From: Megalobrama amblycephala
Lineage: Eukaryota > Chordata > Actinopteri > Cypriniformes > Xenocyprididae
Assembly (NCBI RefSeq): GCF_018812025.1
Contig: NC_063045.1
Location: forward strand, 19,488,420 to 19,552,419
Direction of reading: 5' to 3'
Length of the DNA stretch: 64,000 bases
The position numbers and the translations under genes were made by a program. Shown here in pieces: positions 44,451-58,600 of this stretch. Under the pieces are notes generated by a model that had not been told where the DNA came from, ran no database searches, and was given only the letters and a program-made list of their open reading frames with translations. Within the stretch, counting starts at the first letter, position 1. Each line of letters begins with the position of its first letter.

Positions 44451-47400
44451 ATGGCACAGGAGATATGCGTTTTTCTGTTTTCCCTGACGGCTCTTGGTGT
44501 CCTTTACACTATGAACAATGTTCCAGCATTTCAAGAGTGAGTATTCTTGTAAATTCTTGAATTCTTTGCAAGGCTAACAGAATCATAAAAACTAAATTCT
44601 TATCAAAGGAGGCATTTGAAAAGCACATAGTGCTAATAATTTTAAGAATAACCTCTTTGGTCATATTAATTGCATTTTACCAAATGCCATAGACCTATTT
44701 TACAGAAATCCACCTGCACATCATATTTAGATCTTGTATATGGAGAACATAGATTATACTATAAGAATAATTAGTAGACTGGTGTGACAGAACTTGCTAA
44801 AAAAAAAAACAATAGCTTTATTATAATAATAACAATAATTAGCAGTACAGGACAAGAAAATTATACACCAAGTTTGGCAGACATTTGTGTGCACATCTCT
44901 CACCAGGCTGGTCTTAACATCACAAAAAGAAGCCCATTTAAATTTTAAACTAAAATATGACTGCCTGAAATTGAAATTACAATTCGTTTTCATTTGGAGT
45001 TTCTGCTATTCCTATACTGAAAGTCAACGGTAAACACCAATTAGTGATACCAATTTGCTGAAAAAAATCATTCTTTTGAGCCAGCTGAACTGTTTTCACA
45101 GTTTTATGAATAGTTTAAACAATAGGCTAATCAAATTATCCCAAAACAACTGTAAAGGTCATGGAAATTCAGTGGTATTTCACTGTATGCCATTTCTATA
45201 GAGTCATATATTTATTTAGCCTACAATAAACAAAAAGCACAGTATCTGTTAAAGGCTGTTTTGACTCTCATGTCGACCTAAGACTTGTTCTCTGAATAGC
45301 TCATACAACAGTAATTATGTCTTAGTAAGGCAGGATGGCTATCACATGCTCTCCCATCTCATTTGGTTCTCTGGTGTTGGAATAATTACACTCCTAGCTG
45401 CCAAACCATTCATCTCTGCTCACTTACTGAAGACAGGAAAGAGAATAGCCGAATACACAGTGGATAGTAATTGGGGACAAGACGTTGTGCAAAATGAATC
45501 AGAAATGAATTTTTTAAAGAATGCAAAGGTGGTGTGCTTCAAGAATAAATAGGTATATTCTTGAATAAATATTTAATACTTATTAATACTACAATGATAA
45601 TAGTAACAATAATAGGCCTACTTGTTAAAAATGTCTGTTTTCAAGATCGTTCAAGCTCACAGCCCCCTCCAGCGATGAAAAGCTTTACCCAGGGCTGCCA
45701 ATTGCCACATGTCCATTTTCACATAATAATAAACATCGCGGAACAAAAGAGGATGCGGCGCTGACAGACAAGACAGTGCAGGTTACTTTCTATATGAAAC
45801 AAAGTTTCAGCCTTCAAAATTTGTATGTTTTATTACGAAATTCAAACGTAAATACTGTTTTGGCGCTCTTTATGTGGCATGACCTGGGCGTGACAGATCA
45901 CTGTAGCGCCTCAGTTCAAGCGAAGTTATAGCACACGTGAACCGATCACCTCTTCCTCTTTACTAGTTGCAATAAAAACAAACAGGAATTGACATAAGAG
46001 GATATGTTGAAAGAACCAGTAGGCCTACAACTTACTGAAATTAGGGCTGGGCGATATATCGCATGCGATTTTCATGCGCTAGCTACAAGCTACAATATCG
46101 CGTTCATTATCGCAGATGAATCGCCTTCGATAATGAACGCGATATTGCGTAGCTTGTCAGTGAACTACGGCTCTGTCTATTAAATGCCGCTCCATTTGAA
46201 AGCAGGTGATGGCGATTTAGCGGTAATCAGGGAACCGGCTTTACTGACGAAATGCGCGTGACAATCTCATGCGATATATCGCCCAGCCCTAACTGAAATG
46301 TATCATATCTCATGTAATCGCTTAATCAGTGTTTCACCCGTGGATAAAACAGATTGTAAACAGTGTCAGATAACGTTACATTTACCTTAGAAAAGCCATT
46401 TATTGTCCATAAACTGTATAGTTAGCAAGTTAAGGATTATGCACTATTAGGCTAATAGGCTACCATTAACATTTATTAGGCTATCATAACATTATTATTA
46501 TAAAAACGGCCTTATAGGCCTATATATAATTGTAGCCTATAGCCCTACAAATCAGTTATTAATTCACTTTCAATAATAATGTACCAGCTGACAGGGTTCC
46601 CTGTGTAATTTACAACATTAGATTTTTTTTCCTTGAGAAAAATTAACATGTAATATATCGTAGGCTGTATCCAAATGAATAGATATTGAATCGACATCAA
46701 AATCTAAGCGCAAGCTCGAATCGTGAAATTTGTGTCAATTTCCCACTCCAAGCTGAAGTACTCTCAGCTTCCCCTGTACATATACAAACTGTTTGCCGTG
46801 AAATTAGCAAAATAATTGACAGGCAGAAATCTGACCGCTGCCACATTTTATTTGACTATTTACAGAGATTCTCAGTCTCAGAAAGGTCAATAGATTTTAT
46901 GTTAACTCATGTTTGTAATGTTGTGTATTTGCAGGCCAGTGGTAATTCTGGAAATCGGGGTGGCTGTTCTTGTGGCAGTGTTTCTCATGGTCTACTTTGC
47001 TACTCGCTACAATCCTCCTAAAGATTATTTGTTCTATGGTATGAGCTCTGATACTGATTTGATTGGTTGACTCTTGAAATATGCCAAATATCCTTATTCC
47101 ATATTTTATTCTGACCCTCAAATAAATAAACAAATGATCAGATGATCAGAAATACGATCAAGTCATCTTCCTGTTTCTGTTGTAGCAAGGTCACACATAT
47201 CCGGATGAATTACGTGTTTTGTTACTGCACTGAATGTGAAAGCAATTTAAACTCACCGTATTAAATTTTGCCACAATTAAAGTTTTTTTCAAAAGGAGAC
47301 ACCTGAGGTAAATATCACACTTAAAGGATTAGTTTACTTAGTTCAAATGAAAATTACCCCAAGCTTTACTCACCCTCAAGCCATCATATGACTTTCTTCT

Positions 47401-50400
47401 TTCTGATGAACACAATCGGAGAAATATTAATAAATATCCTGATACATCCGAGCTTTGTAATGGCAGTGAGCGAGGATCAACGAGTATGAGCTGAAGAAAG
47501 TGCTTCCATCCACATCCATTCATCATAAACATATTGCACACAGCTCCAGGGGGTTAATAAAGGCCTTCTGAAGCAAAGTGATGTGTTTGTTTAAAAAAAA
47601 TGATCCTCATTTAACCAGTTATGATGTCAAATAGATATTTTACTTCATAACTTGTTAAATATGGATATTTTTAGATATCTTTTGCCTGACCGCCTTCCAT
47701 ATTCAAGTTACGAAAAAATGGAACTGTCGTCACATCAGTTAATTTTTTTCCGTAAGTTGAATAGGGAAGACGTAGGAGGTGGCGTAAGCTTTTTGAACTT
47801 CAGGAGTTTTACACTTTCTTTGTACGTTGAAAACGGAATGCGGTCTGGTGGAGGCTAGATACACTATATTGCCAAAAGTTTTGGGACGCCTGCCTTTACA
47901 TGCACATGAACTTTAATGACATCCCATTCTTAAATCTGTAAGGTTTAATATGGAGTTGACCCTCCTTTTGCCGCTATAACAACTTCAACTCTTCTGGGAA
48001 GGCTTTCCACAAGGTTTAGGAGTGTGTTTATGGGAATTTTTGACCATTCTTCTAGAAGCGCATTTGTGAGGTCAGGCAGTGATGTTGACGAGAAGGCCTG
48101 GCTCACAGTCTCCGCTCTAATTCATCCCAAAGGTGTTCTATTGGGTTGAGGTCAGGAGGTCAGGCCAGTCAAGTTCCTCCACACCAAACTCGCTCATCCA
48201 TGTCTTTATGGACCTTGCTTTGTGCACTGGTGCGCAGTCATGTTGGAACAGGAAGGGACCATCCCCAAACTGTTCCCACAAATTTGGGAGCATGAAGTTG
48301 TCCAAAATGTTTTGGTATGCTGAAGCATTAAGAGTTCCTTTCACTGGAACTAAGGGGCAAAGCCCAACCCCTGAAAAACAACCCCACACCATAATCCCCC
48401 TCCACCAAAATTTACACTTGGCCCAATACAGTCAGGCAAGTACCGTTGTCCTGACAACCGCCAAACCCAGATTTGTCCATCGGATTTCCAGACAGAGAAG
48501 TGTGATTCGTCACTCCAGAGAACACGTCTCCACTGAGTCCAGTGGCGGCGTGCTTTACACCACTGCATCCAACGGTTTGCATTGCACTTGGTGATGTAAG
48601 GCTTGGATGCAGCTGCTCAGCCATGGAAACACATTCCATGAAGCTCTCTATGCACTGTTCTTGCCACATGAAGTTTGGAGGTCTGTAGCTATTGACTCTG
48701 CAGAAACTTCTGCGCACTGTGAGCCTCAGCATGCGTTGACCCCGCTCTGTGATTTTACGTGGCCCACCACTTTGTGGCTGAGTTGCTGTTGTTCCCACTT
48801 GCTTCCAGTTTGTTATGATACCACTAACAGTTGACCGTGGAATATTTAGTATTGAGGAAATTTCACGAATGGACTTATTGCACAGGTGGCAACCTATCAC
48901 GGTACCACAATATGGATTTTTTTTACACAAACACATCGCTTTGCTTCAGAAGGACTTTATTAACCCTATAAAAAATACATTTTTCCTATTTATCTAAGAA
49001 TAACAATATTATTTAATTGTGTGTATATAAACAATACACAAAATGCTTGGCAGGTTTCCCCAAAAATGTTTTGGAAGGAATGACAAAAATGTTTGTCAGA
49101 AGGAATGACAGAATTCCTTTGGGACACTGTATGTATGTCCACTGTTGTTTGCTGTGGACAAATTAAATAAACAAGTGCGAAAACTGTGTTTTAAAGAGAG
49201 TTTCGTGTGTAAAAATCAACACAAACACAACACAAACTCTTTTGTGCATCCCCTCCAGTAGTAAAATGTCAGATTTTGCAATGTAATGCTAAAAAGATAG
49301 CGGCGTTATTATGGGTTAGAATGACTGAGAGGTGACAATGTGTTCTGGCACAGCATGTCATTCCACCCTTGCCGTGATGAAAGAGAAGATAATTCCACTA
49401 TCACACCTGTAATGCAGGTAACCTAAACCAAGACCCCTATGGATTAAAAGGGCTTGGGGAGAAAAAGGAAAGAGAGAAAGACAGAGAGAGAGGGAGAATG
49501 TCAGTAGCAGACTGTATCTGTGCTCGGCCGACGGAAATGCAACACTTCTCTTTCAGCAGACATATCTTCGAAGCTGTCAGTCAGATAGTCATGAACACTA
49601 GAAGAATAGCAGTGGACAATATCTAGTCTGGGAATCCAACCATGAAATTGGATACAAGGAAAGTATATGTGTTACAATAACACACCTGTCTTTACTTTTA
49701 CACCCTCAGTTTCCTTCACAATAAGCAGCAAATTTCATATTTCTGAATGCGTTGCTTGGAAAAGAAGATGATTAAAGGAATAGTTAACCTACACATGAAA
49801 ATGTTATGTTAGTCACATATTGTCACTTATTTTATGAAAAAGAACAATATGAACATTCCACTAAGGTTCTCTCAAAGTTATGAACAAATGTTCTTCTAGT
49901 AAGATTAATAGAATTTTTTTGTTTCAAAGTGGTCTTTAAATAAAAACTTTATTTGTACATCATTCATGGAACATTTTTTTCAGAAATTTTAAATGTTACT
50001 GCTTGCTTCGGAACATTAAAAAGACATTAACATTAACTTTTCTATACTGTTTGTAAAATTATAAAATGGAATGTTCCCTTAACATTCATACAACCAACGG
50101 AAAAAAAAGTTTAAAAAAAAAAAAAAAGGACGTTTTGAACATTCAGGGAACATTCAGAAATAATGTTTTCATAACTTAGGCTAATGGGAATGTTAGCAAA
50201 ACATTCTTAAGGCCCATTTACAACAAGAATGATAATTGTAAAGATATCAGTTTGTCGCAGTTTTGTCATCTGTCTCTTTAAATGCTCGAGCTCTAAAAAG
50301 CAGGATGGATTCTGATTGGCTGTCATTGTTTTTATTGTTCATCAGCTGGAAAAAAACATTCTGAAAGTGATTCCAACAACATCGTTTCTCAGTGCCGTTA

Positions 50401-53400
50401 TTGTTATAACTGTGATGTGGACTCTTCTTTAGAATATATTTTTGTTAGCTGGGATATGGATTTAAAACGACATGAGGGTGAAGTAAATGATGACTGAATT
50501 TTCATGTCTAGATGAACTATTCCTTTAAATCCAGTGTCTGAGCTTTCAGTGGTGACATTTACAGTCATTATTTTTGCCTCCATGTCCCCTGCCACTCATT
50601 ATTTGTCACCCAGATGCTGAGGAAATGCCATATGGGGTATTCGCTGTCTCCTCAAAGTGCCCTTTTGGCACAGCTGCACTTTAAACCTGAAAAAACCCAA
50701 CAAATGGCTCCAAATATAAATTTCTTGTTCACACCTCCACAAGCAGATATCATTATCCTCTTCCACCTTGCCAGAAATCAATAGTCGGTAAGAGTGAAAT
50801 CTTTTTAATAAAGAAAGCAAGAGGTAGGCTAGTTAACTCTTGATAGGGCAGTTGAGCACTGCAACATCTTATTAGTGAGTTTTTTTCACGGCACATCACA
50901 GAAGGCTTAGAGTTAAAGATGAAAACATTTCAATTCAGTGTTACGAAAAGTGATAATGAAGCAGAGCTGATAATCCAACATTTTCTTGTAAAGCCTGCAA
51001 ATAATATGGAACAAAGTGATTAAAAATTCCTCTTTAATTATAACCAAGAGCAGTTGTCACTTTGTGAGGAAGACAATTTTCTTTTCTTTTTATTTTAAGT
51101 TTTATTTCAGACCAGTTTTGCATTTTAACAATGTTAATTGTATGTGCCATTTAAGAATATGTAAGGGATAATATACAGTCAGCCAATCACAAGCCTGACT
51201 ACATTGTTTCACTTATTACACTACTCGACAAATGTAAACTTCATGTATATTAATTTTAGTTAAAATGATTTTATAATCCTAAAGCTTCCACTAAAAATAG
51301 TCCATTATGTGGCCTACAAAACAATCATTCACCTTATGTAGCAACACATACAGTAAGCATATTTTCTGTGATTGCGTGGGCACTTCCGATTCACAAATAA
51401 GTAGAAGAATAACAAAATGTTATAAATGGTAAAATAATTTGCACTACAACCAGTGTGTTTGATTACAATAATAAATTAAAATAATACGATAAATAATAGT
51501 TTGCAATATCAAGCATCATAACGGACGGTTTTTCTACAGCTATCAGCTAAAATAACTAGAAGCAGGTGACCGGAGACCGCTGAATGTCAGTAGTATTCAA
51601 GAGAGCCGTAGACCCATGTTAAAGGGTTAGTTCACCCCAAAATTAAATGTATGTCACTAATCACTCACCCTCATTTTATTCCAAACCCATGAGACTTTCG
51701 TTCATCTTCAGAACACAAATTATACAAAAGATATTTTTGATGAATTCCAAGAGCTATCTGACTCCTCCATAAACAGGGATTTAATTACTTTCAAGGCCCA
51801 GAAAGGTAGTATAGGCATTGTTAAAATAGTCCACATGACTACAGTGGTTCAACCTTAATTTTTTCTGTGTCAATCTCAGACACTGTTCACATGAGCACAA
51901 TGACGCATGCGTATGATGCTGATGCAGGAGACGGCCAATACTGAGCCAGCGTTCCCACATAGAACCCGGGAGCGCTGAACTGTGTTTACAACGTGAACTG
52001 CATCAGAGACACAAAAAAGTACCAAAAAAAGTATTCTCTTTACAAAGAAAACAAAAAGTATTCACTTTAGTCACATAGGCCTAGACTATTTTAACAATGC
52101 TTTACTACCTTTATGTGTCTTGAAAGTGGTAGTTGCGTTGATGTCTATGGAGGGGTAGAAAGCTCTCGGATTTCATCAAAATTATCTTCATTTGTGTTCC
52201 GAAGACGAAGGAAAGACTTACGTGTTTGCAATGGCATGAGGGTGAGTAATTGATTTTTCATTTTTGGGTGAACTAACCCTTTAAATGTATACTTTTATAT
52301 ACTAAAAAGTGGGCCAATTTAGTCCCAAGCAGTGTTGATATAGTACTCTTACAAGTTTACTACTAGTACATTTTATTATTATATTTACTTCATGAAGTAT
52401 ACTTAAAAATGAAGAGTTCATTTACAAAAACCGATAAACGCCATTTAAAAAAAAAAAAATGAACTAAGTGCTGTGCATTATTCTCCATATATAGCACGTT
52501 CTGTACCCTAAATCCATTTTGTCAGAAAAGTTGGTTTTGTCCACTGTCAGGCATCGCAAGTTCACGTTTTACGAGAGGGAGTAAAATCTTTGCGTGGCAG
52601 GGAGAGCTGCCACTGGACCTGCCACGGTTATGTGCGCCTGCCTCGGGACCTGCCACGGTTATATGCGTCTGCCTCGGGACCTGCCACGGCTATATGCGCC
52701 TGCCACTGGACCTGCCACGGTTATGTGCGCCTGCCTCGGGACCTGCCACGGTTATATGCGCCTGCCTCGGGACCTGCCACGGCTATATGCGCCTGCCACT
52801 GGACCTGCCACGGTTATGCGCGCCTGCCCCGCGACCTGCCACGGTTATATGCGCCTGCCTCGGGACCTGCCACGGCTATATGCGCCTGCCTCGGGACCTG
52901 CCACGGTTATGCGCGCCTTCCCCGCGACCTGCCACGGTTATATGCGCCTGCCCCGCGACCTGCCACGGCTATATGCGCCTGCCCCGCGACCTGCACAGAT
53001 ATATATGGCAAGCCACAGATATACGCGCCCCTGTCACTCGAACCGTCACAGCTGTATGCATCTGCCTTGCGCCTCTCACTCGTATAGCCTACCACCGTAT
53101 ACCTGTCACGTGACCCGTTACAGTTATATATTTTTTAAGTAACTACTTCGTAATAAAAGATGACTTGGAAAACAAGTTCTTATTTTAAAGGCCTATTTTG
53201 TTATTAAAATCTAACAATGTTTAGTCAAGATTTGACAATACATTTCAATGTAAATGATGACATTGTTACCTATTTTGTGAGGCCAGGTTCATTAATCTGA
53301 AATACACAATCAAAGTAGCTTTGCAACCAAGTTATACAACAGTAACCTACAATAATAATAATAATAATAAAATTACACAAAAATGCAATACATGTAGGCC

Positions 53401-55325
53401 TATATAAAAAGAATGTTTATTAGGGTTTCGGTATTTCACCAACAATTTGTTGTGATAAAACTTCCAAAAAGTGCCCTATTGCAATTTGCATGCATTTCTA
53501 AGATTAGAAATAAGTGTTATTTACATACATTTTATAAATATATTGCTATATATGTATAAATATTTACAGTGCTGGTCAAAAGTTTAGACGAATTGCTATT
53601 TGTAATGTTTTTGAAATAAGTATTTTATGCCCATTAAGCCTGCATTTATTTAATCAAAAATTCAGAAAAAAACTACTATTGTCAAATATTATTACAACTT
53701 AAAATAATGGTTGGAGTAATAATGGGTATATATAGCCTATATATAACCGCAAATAGTGCAATCCTGCTCTTATTTATGCTTTCATGTGTCAATCGCAGTG
53801 TCTGGTGGTAGCTGTAAACAGTGAGAGATCTTGTGGCAGGCGCGACGCTAGTAGAAGCCACGAGACGCGCTCCATTATGGACAAAAAGAGCGGATGCAAT
53901 ATGAGTTAAGATGATAAATATTGCAATCCTGCGCTTATTTATGTATCCGTTTGCTTTCATGCATTAATCGGAGTGTTTGGTAGCTGTAAACAGTGAGAGA
54001 TCTTGAGGCAGGCGCGACGCTAAGCTGTGGCAGGCGCGACGCTAGTAGAAGCCACGAGACGCGCTCCATTATGGACAAAAAGAGCAAATAAAATATGAGT
54101 TAAGATGATAAATAGTGCAATCCTGCTCTTATTTATCTATCCGTTTGCTTTCATGTGTCAATCGGAGTGTTTGGTAGCTGTAAACAGTGAGAGATCTTGA
54201 GGCAGGCGCGACGCTAAGCTGTGGCAGGCGCGACGCTAGTAAAAGCCACGAGACGCGCTCCATTATGGACAAAAATAGCAAATAAAATATGAGTTTAGAT
54301 GATAAATATTGCAATCCTGCGCTTATTTATGTATCCGTTTGCTTTCATGCATTAATCGGAGTGTTTGGTAGCTGTAAACAGTGAGAGATCTTGAGGCAGG
54401 CGCGACGCTAGTAGGAGCCACGAGACGCGCTCCATTATGGACAAAAAGAGCGAATGAAATATGAGTTAAGATGACAAATAGTGCAATCCTGCTCTTATTT
54501 ATCTTGCTTTCATGTGTCAATCGGAGTGTTTGGTAGCTGTAAACAGTGAGAGATCTTGAGGCAGGCGCGACGCTTAGTAAGAGCAACGCGACGCACTGGG
54601 CAAAAAGAGCGAATAAAATATAAGTTAAAATGATAAGTAGGTACATAAGAGCAGGATTGTAGGTACATTGGCAGGTCCCGAGGCAGGCGCATATAACGGT
54701 GGCAGGTCCCGAGGCAGGCGCATATAACCGTGGCAGGTCGCGGGGCAGGCGCATATAACCGTGGCAGGTCCCGAGGCAGGCGCGCATAACCGTGGCAGGT
54801 CCCGAGGCAGGCGCATATAACCGTGGCAGATCCCGAGGCAGGCGCATATAACCGTGGCAGGTCGCGGGGCAGGCGCGCATAACCGTGGCAGGTCCCGAGG
54901 CAGGCGCATATAACCGTGGCAGATCCCGAGGCAGGCGCATATAACCGTGGCAGGTCGCGTGGCAGGTCCCGAGGCAGGCGCGCATAACCGTGGCAGGTCC
55001 AGTGGCAGCTCCCCCTGCCACGCAAAGATTTTACTCCTACTGCGTTTTACAGCAGAAGCCGACAAGCGCCCTTGTTGTTTGTGTACAGAAAAGTCCGTTT
55101 TAGCGAATCAGCGCACAGTATTCAGGTCAGGTGACAAGGCATCTAGTCACTTCAAAAAGACGCGCTAGCTGAGGGAAGTTTTATCAAAGCTGACTAAAAA
55201 TGATCGAGGATTTATAATTTCGACTCCTGTAAGTCCTTGTACACCATACACGATTTACATGCTGAAAAATTGGTTGTCCTTTTGCTTGTGTGTGTGTGCG
55301 CGCGTGGATGCGTGTGTGTGTTTGT

Positions 55326-55374
<49 letters not shown>

Positions 55375-55414
55375 CGTGCGTGTGTGTGTGTGTGGTGTGT
55401 ACTTGTGTGCCGAT

Positions 55415-55464
<50 letters not shown>

Positions 55465-55595
55465 TTGTGTGCACATGTGTGTTTCAGTGTGTTTTAATTA
55501 CTTGGGTTTTGTTTAACTATGAAACATTAATGTGGAGTTATCTGCTTTTGCCAAAAAACGACTGTTGGAGTTATCTGCTTTTGCTAAAAACAAAC

Positions 55596-55653
<58 letters not shown>

Positions 55654-58600
55654 CATACTTTCAATGAATTTTAATTTTTTAATTTACCTGTATTTTTTAG
55701 TTATTATTACTTAATCAAAACAACCCAACTGCAGTTGGATTGATATTACTTGGAATGCACAATAAAAAAACATGATTTGTGAGAATTCATAAAAATGGAG
55801 TTATCTGTTTTTGCAAATAAACTCTTCAAATATTCTTTAACATTATTAAGTATACTTCATAAATGAACTTCTTTTTCATAAGGGCAGCTCTACACGTACA
55901 TACACTAAAACATTGTCAGCAACCAAAAACCATTACATTTCAATACTTAACAAAAGAACAAATAAGTATTTGTGTATACATAAGACTGTTTTTGTTCAGT
56001 TTTTGCAGAGTTTTCCTTCACATGTGTCATTGACCTCACGAGCGCTCTAGAATATGATGGCTTCGCCTCAGGATTCATGGAGTTCTACCAGAAAACGGTC
56101 AGTACTGTGAGGAGAATGCTGAGCTGATGTTATTGATTACCTGGTCTTAACCTGTCTGATGATGGTTTCGCTGATTCTCTAGGGGGAGCCGTATCTTGGC
56201 ACACCCTATGCTATCATGATGTGCTATTGGGACGGTGTAGTGCACTTTATCATCTACCTAATACTGGTACACCGCATGTCAAACAGGTTTGAAATTTCTA
56301 CTCTGTACTCTGTTTAGTACTCTATGTATAAATTTAGCCCATTCAGACCTGAATTATCCTGCAGAACACAAACATATTTTTTAATTATTAAGTTTTATGC
56401 TTTTTTAAAAAGCAGCCATAAATTATATAAATATGATTTCTTTTAAATATAATATCTATTCAATTGGAGAGTAAAATAAACAAATATTAAGTGTCCTATT
56501 TAATTTTTTTTAAAGGTTGCTTTATGTGGTAACATCTAAATTAAAGGGTTAGTTCACCCAAAAATGAAAATTATGTCATTAATGACTCACCCTCATGTCG
56601 TTCCAAACCCATAAGACCTCCGTTCATCTTCGGAACACAGTTTAAGATATTTTAGATTTAGTCCGAGAGCTTTCTGTCCCTCCATTGAAAATGTATGTAC
56701 GGTAGACTGTCCATGTCCAGAAAGGTAATAAAAACATCATCAAAGTAGTCCATGTGACATCAGTGGGTTAGTTAAAAGTTTTTGAAGCATCGAAAATACA
56801 TTTTGGTCCAAAAATAACAAAAACTACGACTTTATTCAGCATTGTCTTCTCTTCCGGAATCCTTTCCATTGAATTGATTCCATTGAATTGATTCCATTGA
56901 ATCCTTTCATCTGTCGGCGTTGGTAATGCACTTTTACATCGTTGTTTTTGGCGATTAGGACATCCGCGACATGCACACTTACGCACCATTTTAAAAAATA
57001 TAGCAATACCAAAATACAAACAATGTAGAATAGCTTGAATACAGCGTGCGTCTGCCTCAGACTGTAAACGAAGCTCGGGCGCACCACATAACACGTCAGC
57101 AGCGTCTTACGTCAGCAGCGTCACTGCGGAGTCATGAACCCGGATTGACAACAGACCCGGAAGAGAAGACAATGCTGAATAAAGTCGTAGTTTTTGTTCT
57201 TTTTGGACCAAAATATATTTTCGATGCTTCAAAAACTTCTAACTAACCCACTGATGTCACATGGACTACTTTGATGATGTTTTTATTACCTTTCTGGACA
57301 TGGACAGTATACCGTACATACATTTTCAATGGATCTTAAACTGTGTTCTGAAGATGAACGGAGGTCTTACAGGTTTGGAACGACATGAGGGTGAGTCATT
57401 AATGACATAATTTTCATTTTTGGGTGAACTAACCCTTTAAGAGGTTTTATTCAAGTAAAAAAAAGATATTTATAAGACTGAATCAACATGACTACTACAT
57501 TAGGTTAGACCACAAAAAAAAAAAAAAAAAGACATTTTTAAGGATTGTATCGACTAGAAATAAGGCGGTGACACTATCTGGCAAGAACATGACATGAAAG
57601 TTCATGCAGTGATGTTTAAAAGGTGGTTGATATACCTAAATTAGTGTGTCCTATCGTCCCAGGAAACAATATCGCACATTGGGGCTTTTTTGGGCTGGAT
57701 CCCTGTGTGCCAACATGATTGTGTTTGTACCTGGAATTGTAGTTGGTGAGTCAAAGTAAATAAAACATTAAATATTAGTGCTGAACATTGTGTACGATGC
57801 TTCTCAAATACATTTTATATGCAGGTAAATATGGCTCAGAGATCCGTCCTGCCTTCTGGCTCAACATGCCCTTTTTGTTGGTGCCCATATGGGGAGCGGT
57901 GTCCCTGTTCTCCAGACCAAGGGATATGCCTCTTGTGGGTGCATCCAAGGTGAAGAACCAGACACCGCTGACCTTGGTCAATAGTTAGTATTTTCCTCAC
58001 AGATCAGTAACATTTGAACAATGGTGCTTGTATCCATCAGGCTGAACGTGAGCAGAAAAAAGCCTTAATATGGCGCCCCCTGGACCTGCTCTTTGTGGTT
58101 TATCTAGTGGCTGCCATGGGATTCACTATCTTTAGAGGACTGGTAAGTTGGTGGTCACCATACGCTTGATTATGATCTCTAATTTAGTCGAAATCTGTTG
58201 GGACAAAAAACTCCTATCTCTATCCATTTAGGCAGTTCTTGATTGCCCGTTGGAAATCCTCAACAGGTATGTGACAGAATATGAACCTTATCTGAAGGAT
58301 CCCGTGGGCTTCCCCAAAGTTATGGTGAGCACATATTCACATATGCTGGAAGAAATCACATTCAGGCAGATCTGCTTATGGCAACCCTCAAGCATACTTT
58401 GCTTCTTAATATCCTAAGCTTTATAGTATTAAGCTCCTCTAAATGACTGTACGGTACCTTCTAGACAGGTATTACTCATCATTAGCACTCAATAAGGTGG
58501 CTGGCTTATTGTCACCTTGGGTAGTAGTCCAAAAATATCCCTCCTGTCTCAACCGACCACAAAGGTATCGAGGGTATGTTTTTGTTTAGATTGGGGTTTT

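Larger units (their letters stand above)
47325..48970. mobile_element. TTAA-type element (AGGATTAG end) broken by a Tc1 insertion
   Basis: TTAA (47321-47324) then AGGATTAGTTTAC and the ACTCACCCTCAAGCCATCAT text shared with the element at 3278. The arm segment GGTTAATAAAGGCCTTCTGA (about 47552) reappears inverted at about 48945-48965 (TTCAGAAGGACTTTATTAA) after the Tc1 insert. The outer right end is missing. Confidence 0.7.
52573..55042. mobile_element. foldback element whose inverted arms are minisatellites
   Basis: An identical 8-bp repeat CGTTTTAC lies at 52565-52572 and 55043-55050, outside the two ends, as a hAT-like target duplication. Left end GAGAGGGAGTAAAATCTTTG and right end CAAAGATTTTACTCCTACTG are imperfect inverted partners, followed inward by GCGTGGCAGGG and GAGCTGCCACTGGAC in mirror image. 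Each arm then runs into a 31-bp tandem array (52619-52990 and 54670-55000, opposite orientations). The core holds a larger satellite (53751-54640). No transposase is seen. It lies in intron 2 of the TM6SF-like gene. Confidence 0.8.

Noticed and set aside
52590..53142. Long overlapping open frames in all three plus frames over the minisatellite
   Set aside because: A 31-bp repeat without stop codons stays open in every frame; the Cys/His/Pro-rich peptides are products of the repeat, not a gene.
54323..55065. Minus-strand open frames of 146 to 232 codons
   Set aside because: The same minisatellite in reverse, extended into the satellite core.
55237..55516. Open frames rich in Cys-Val and Arg-Glu
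   Set aside because: Translation of (GT)n and (GA)n microsatellites.
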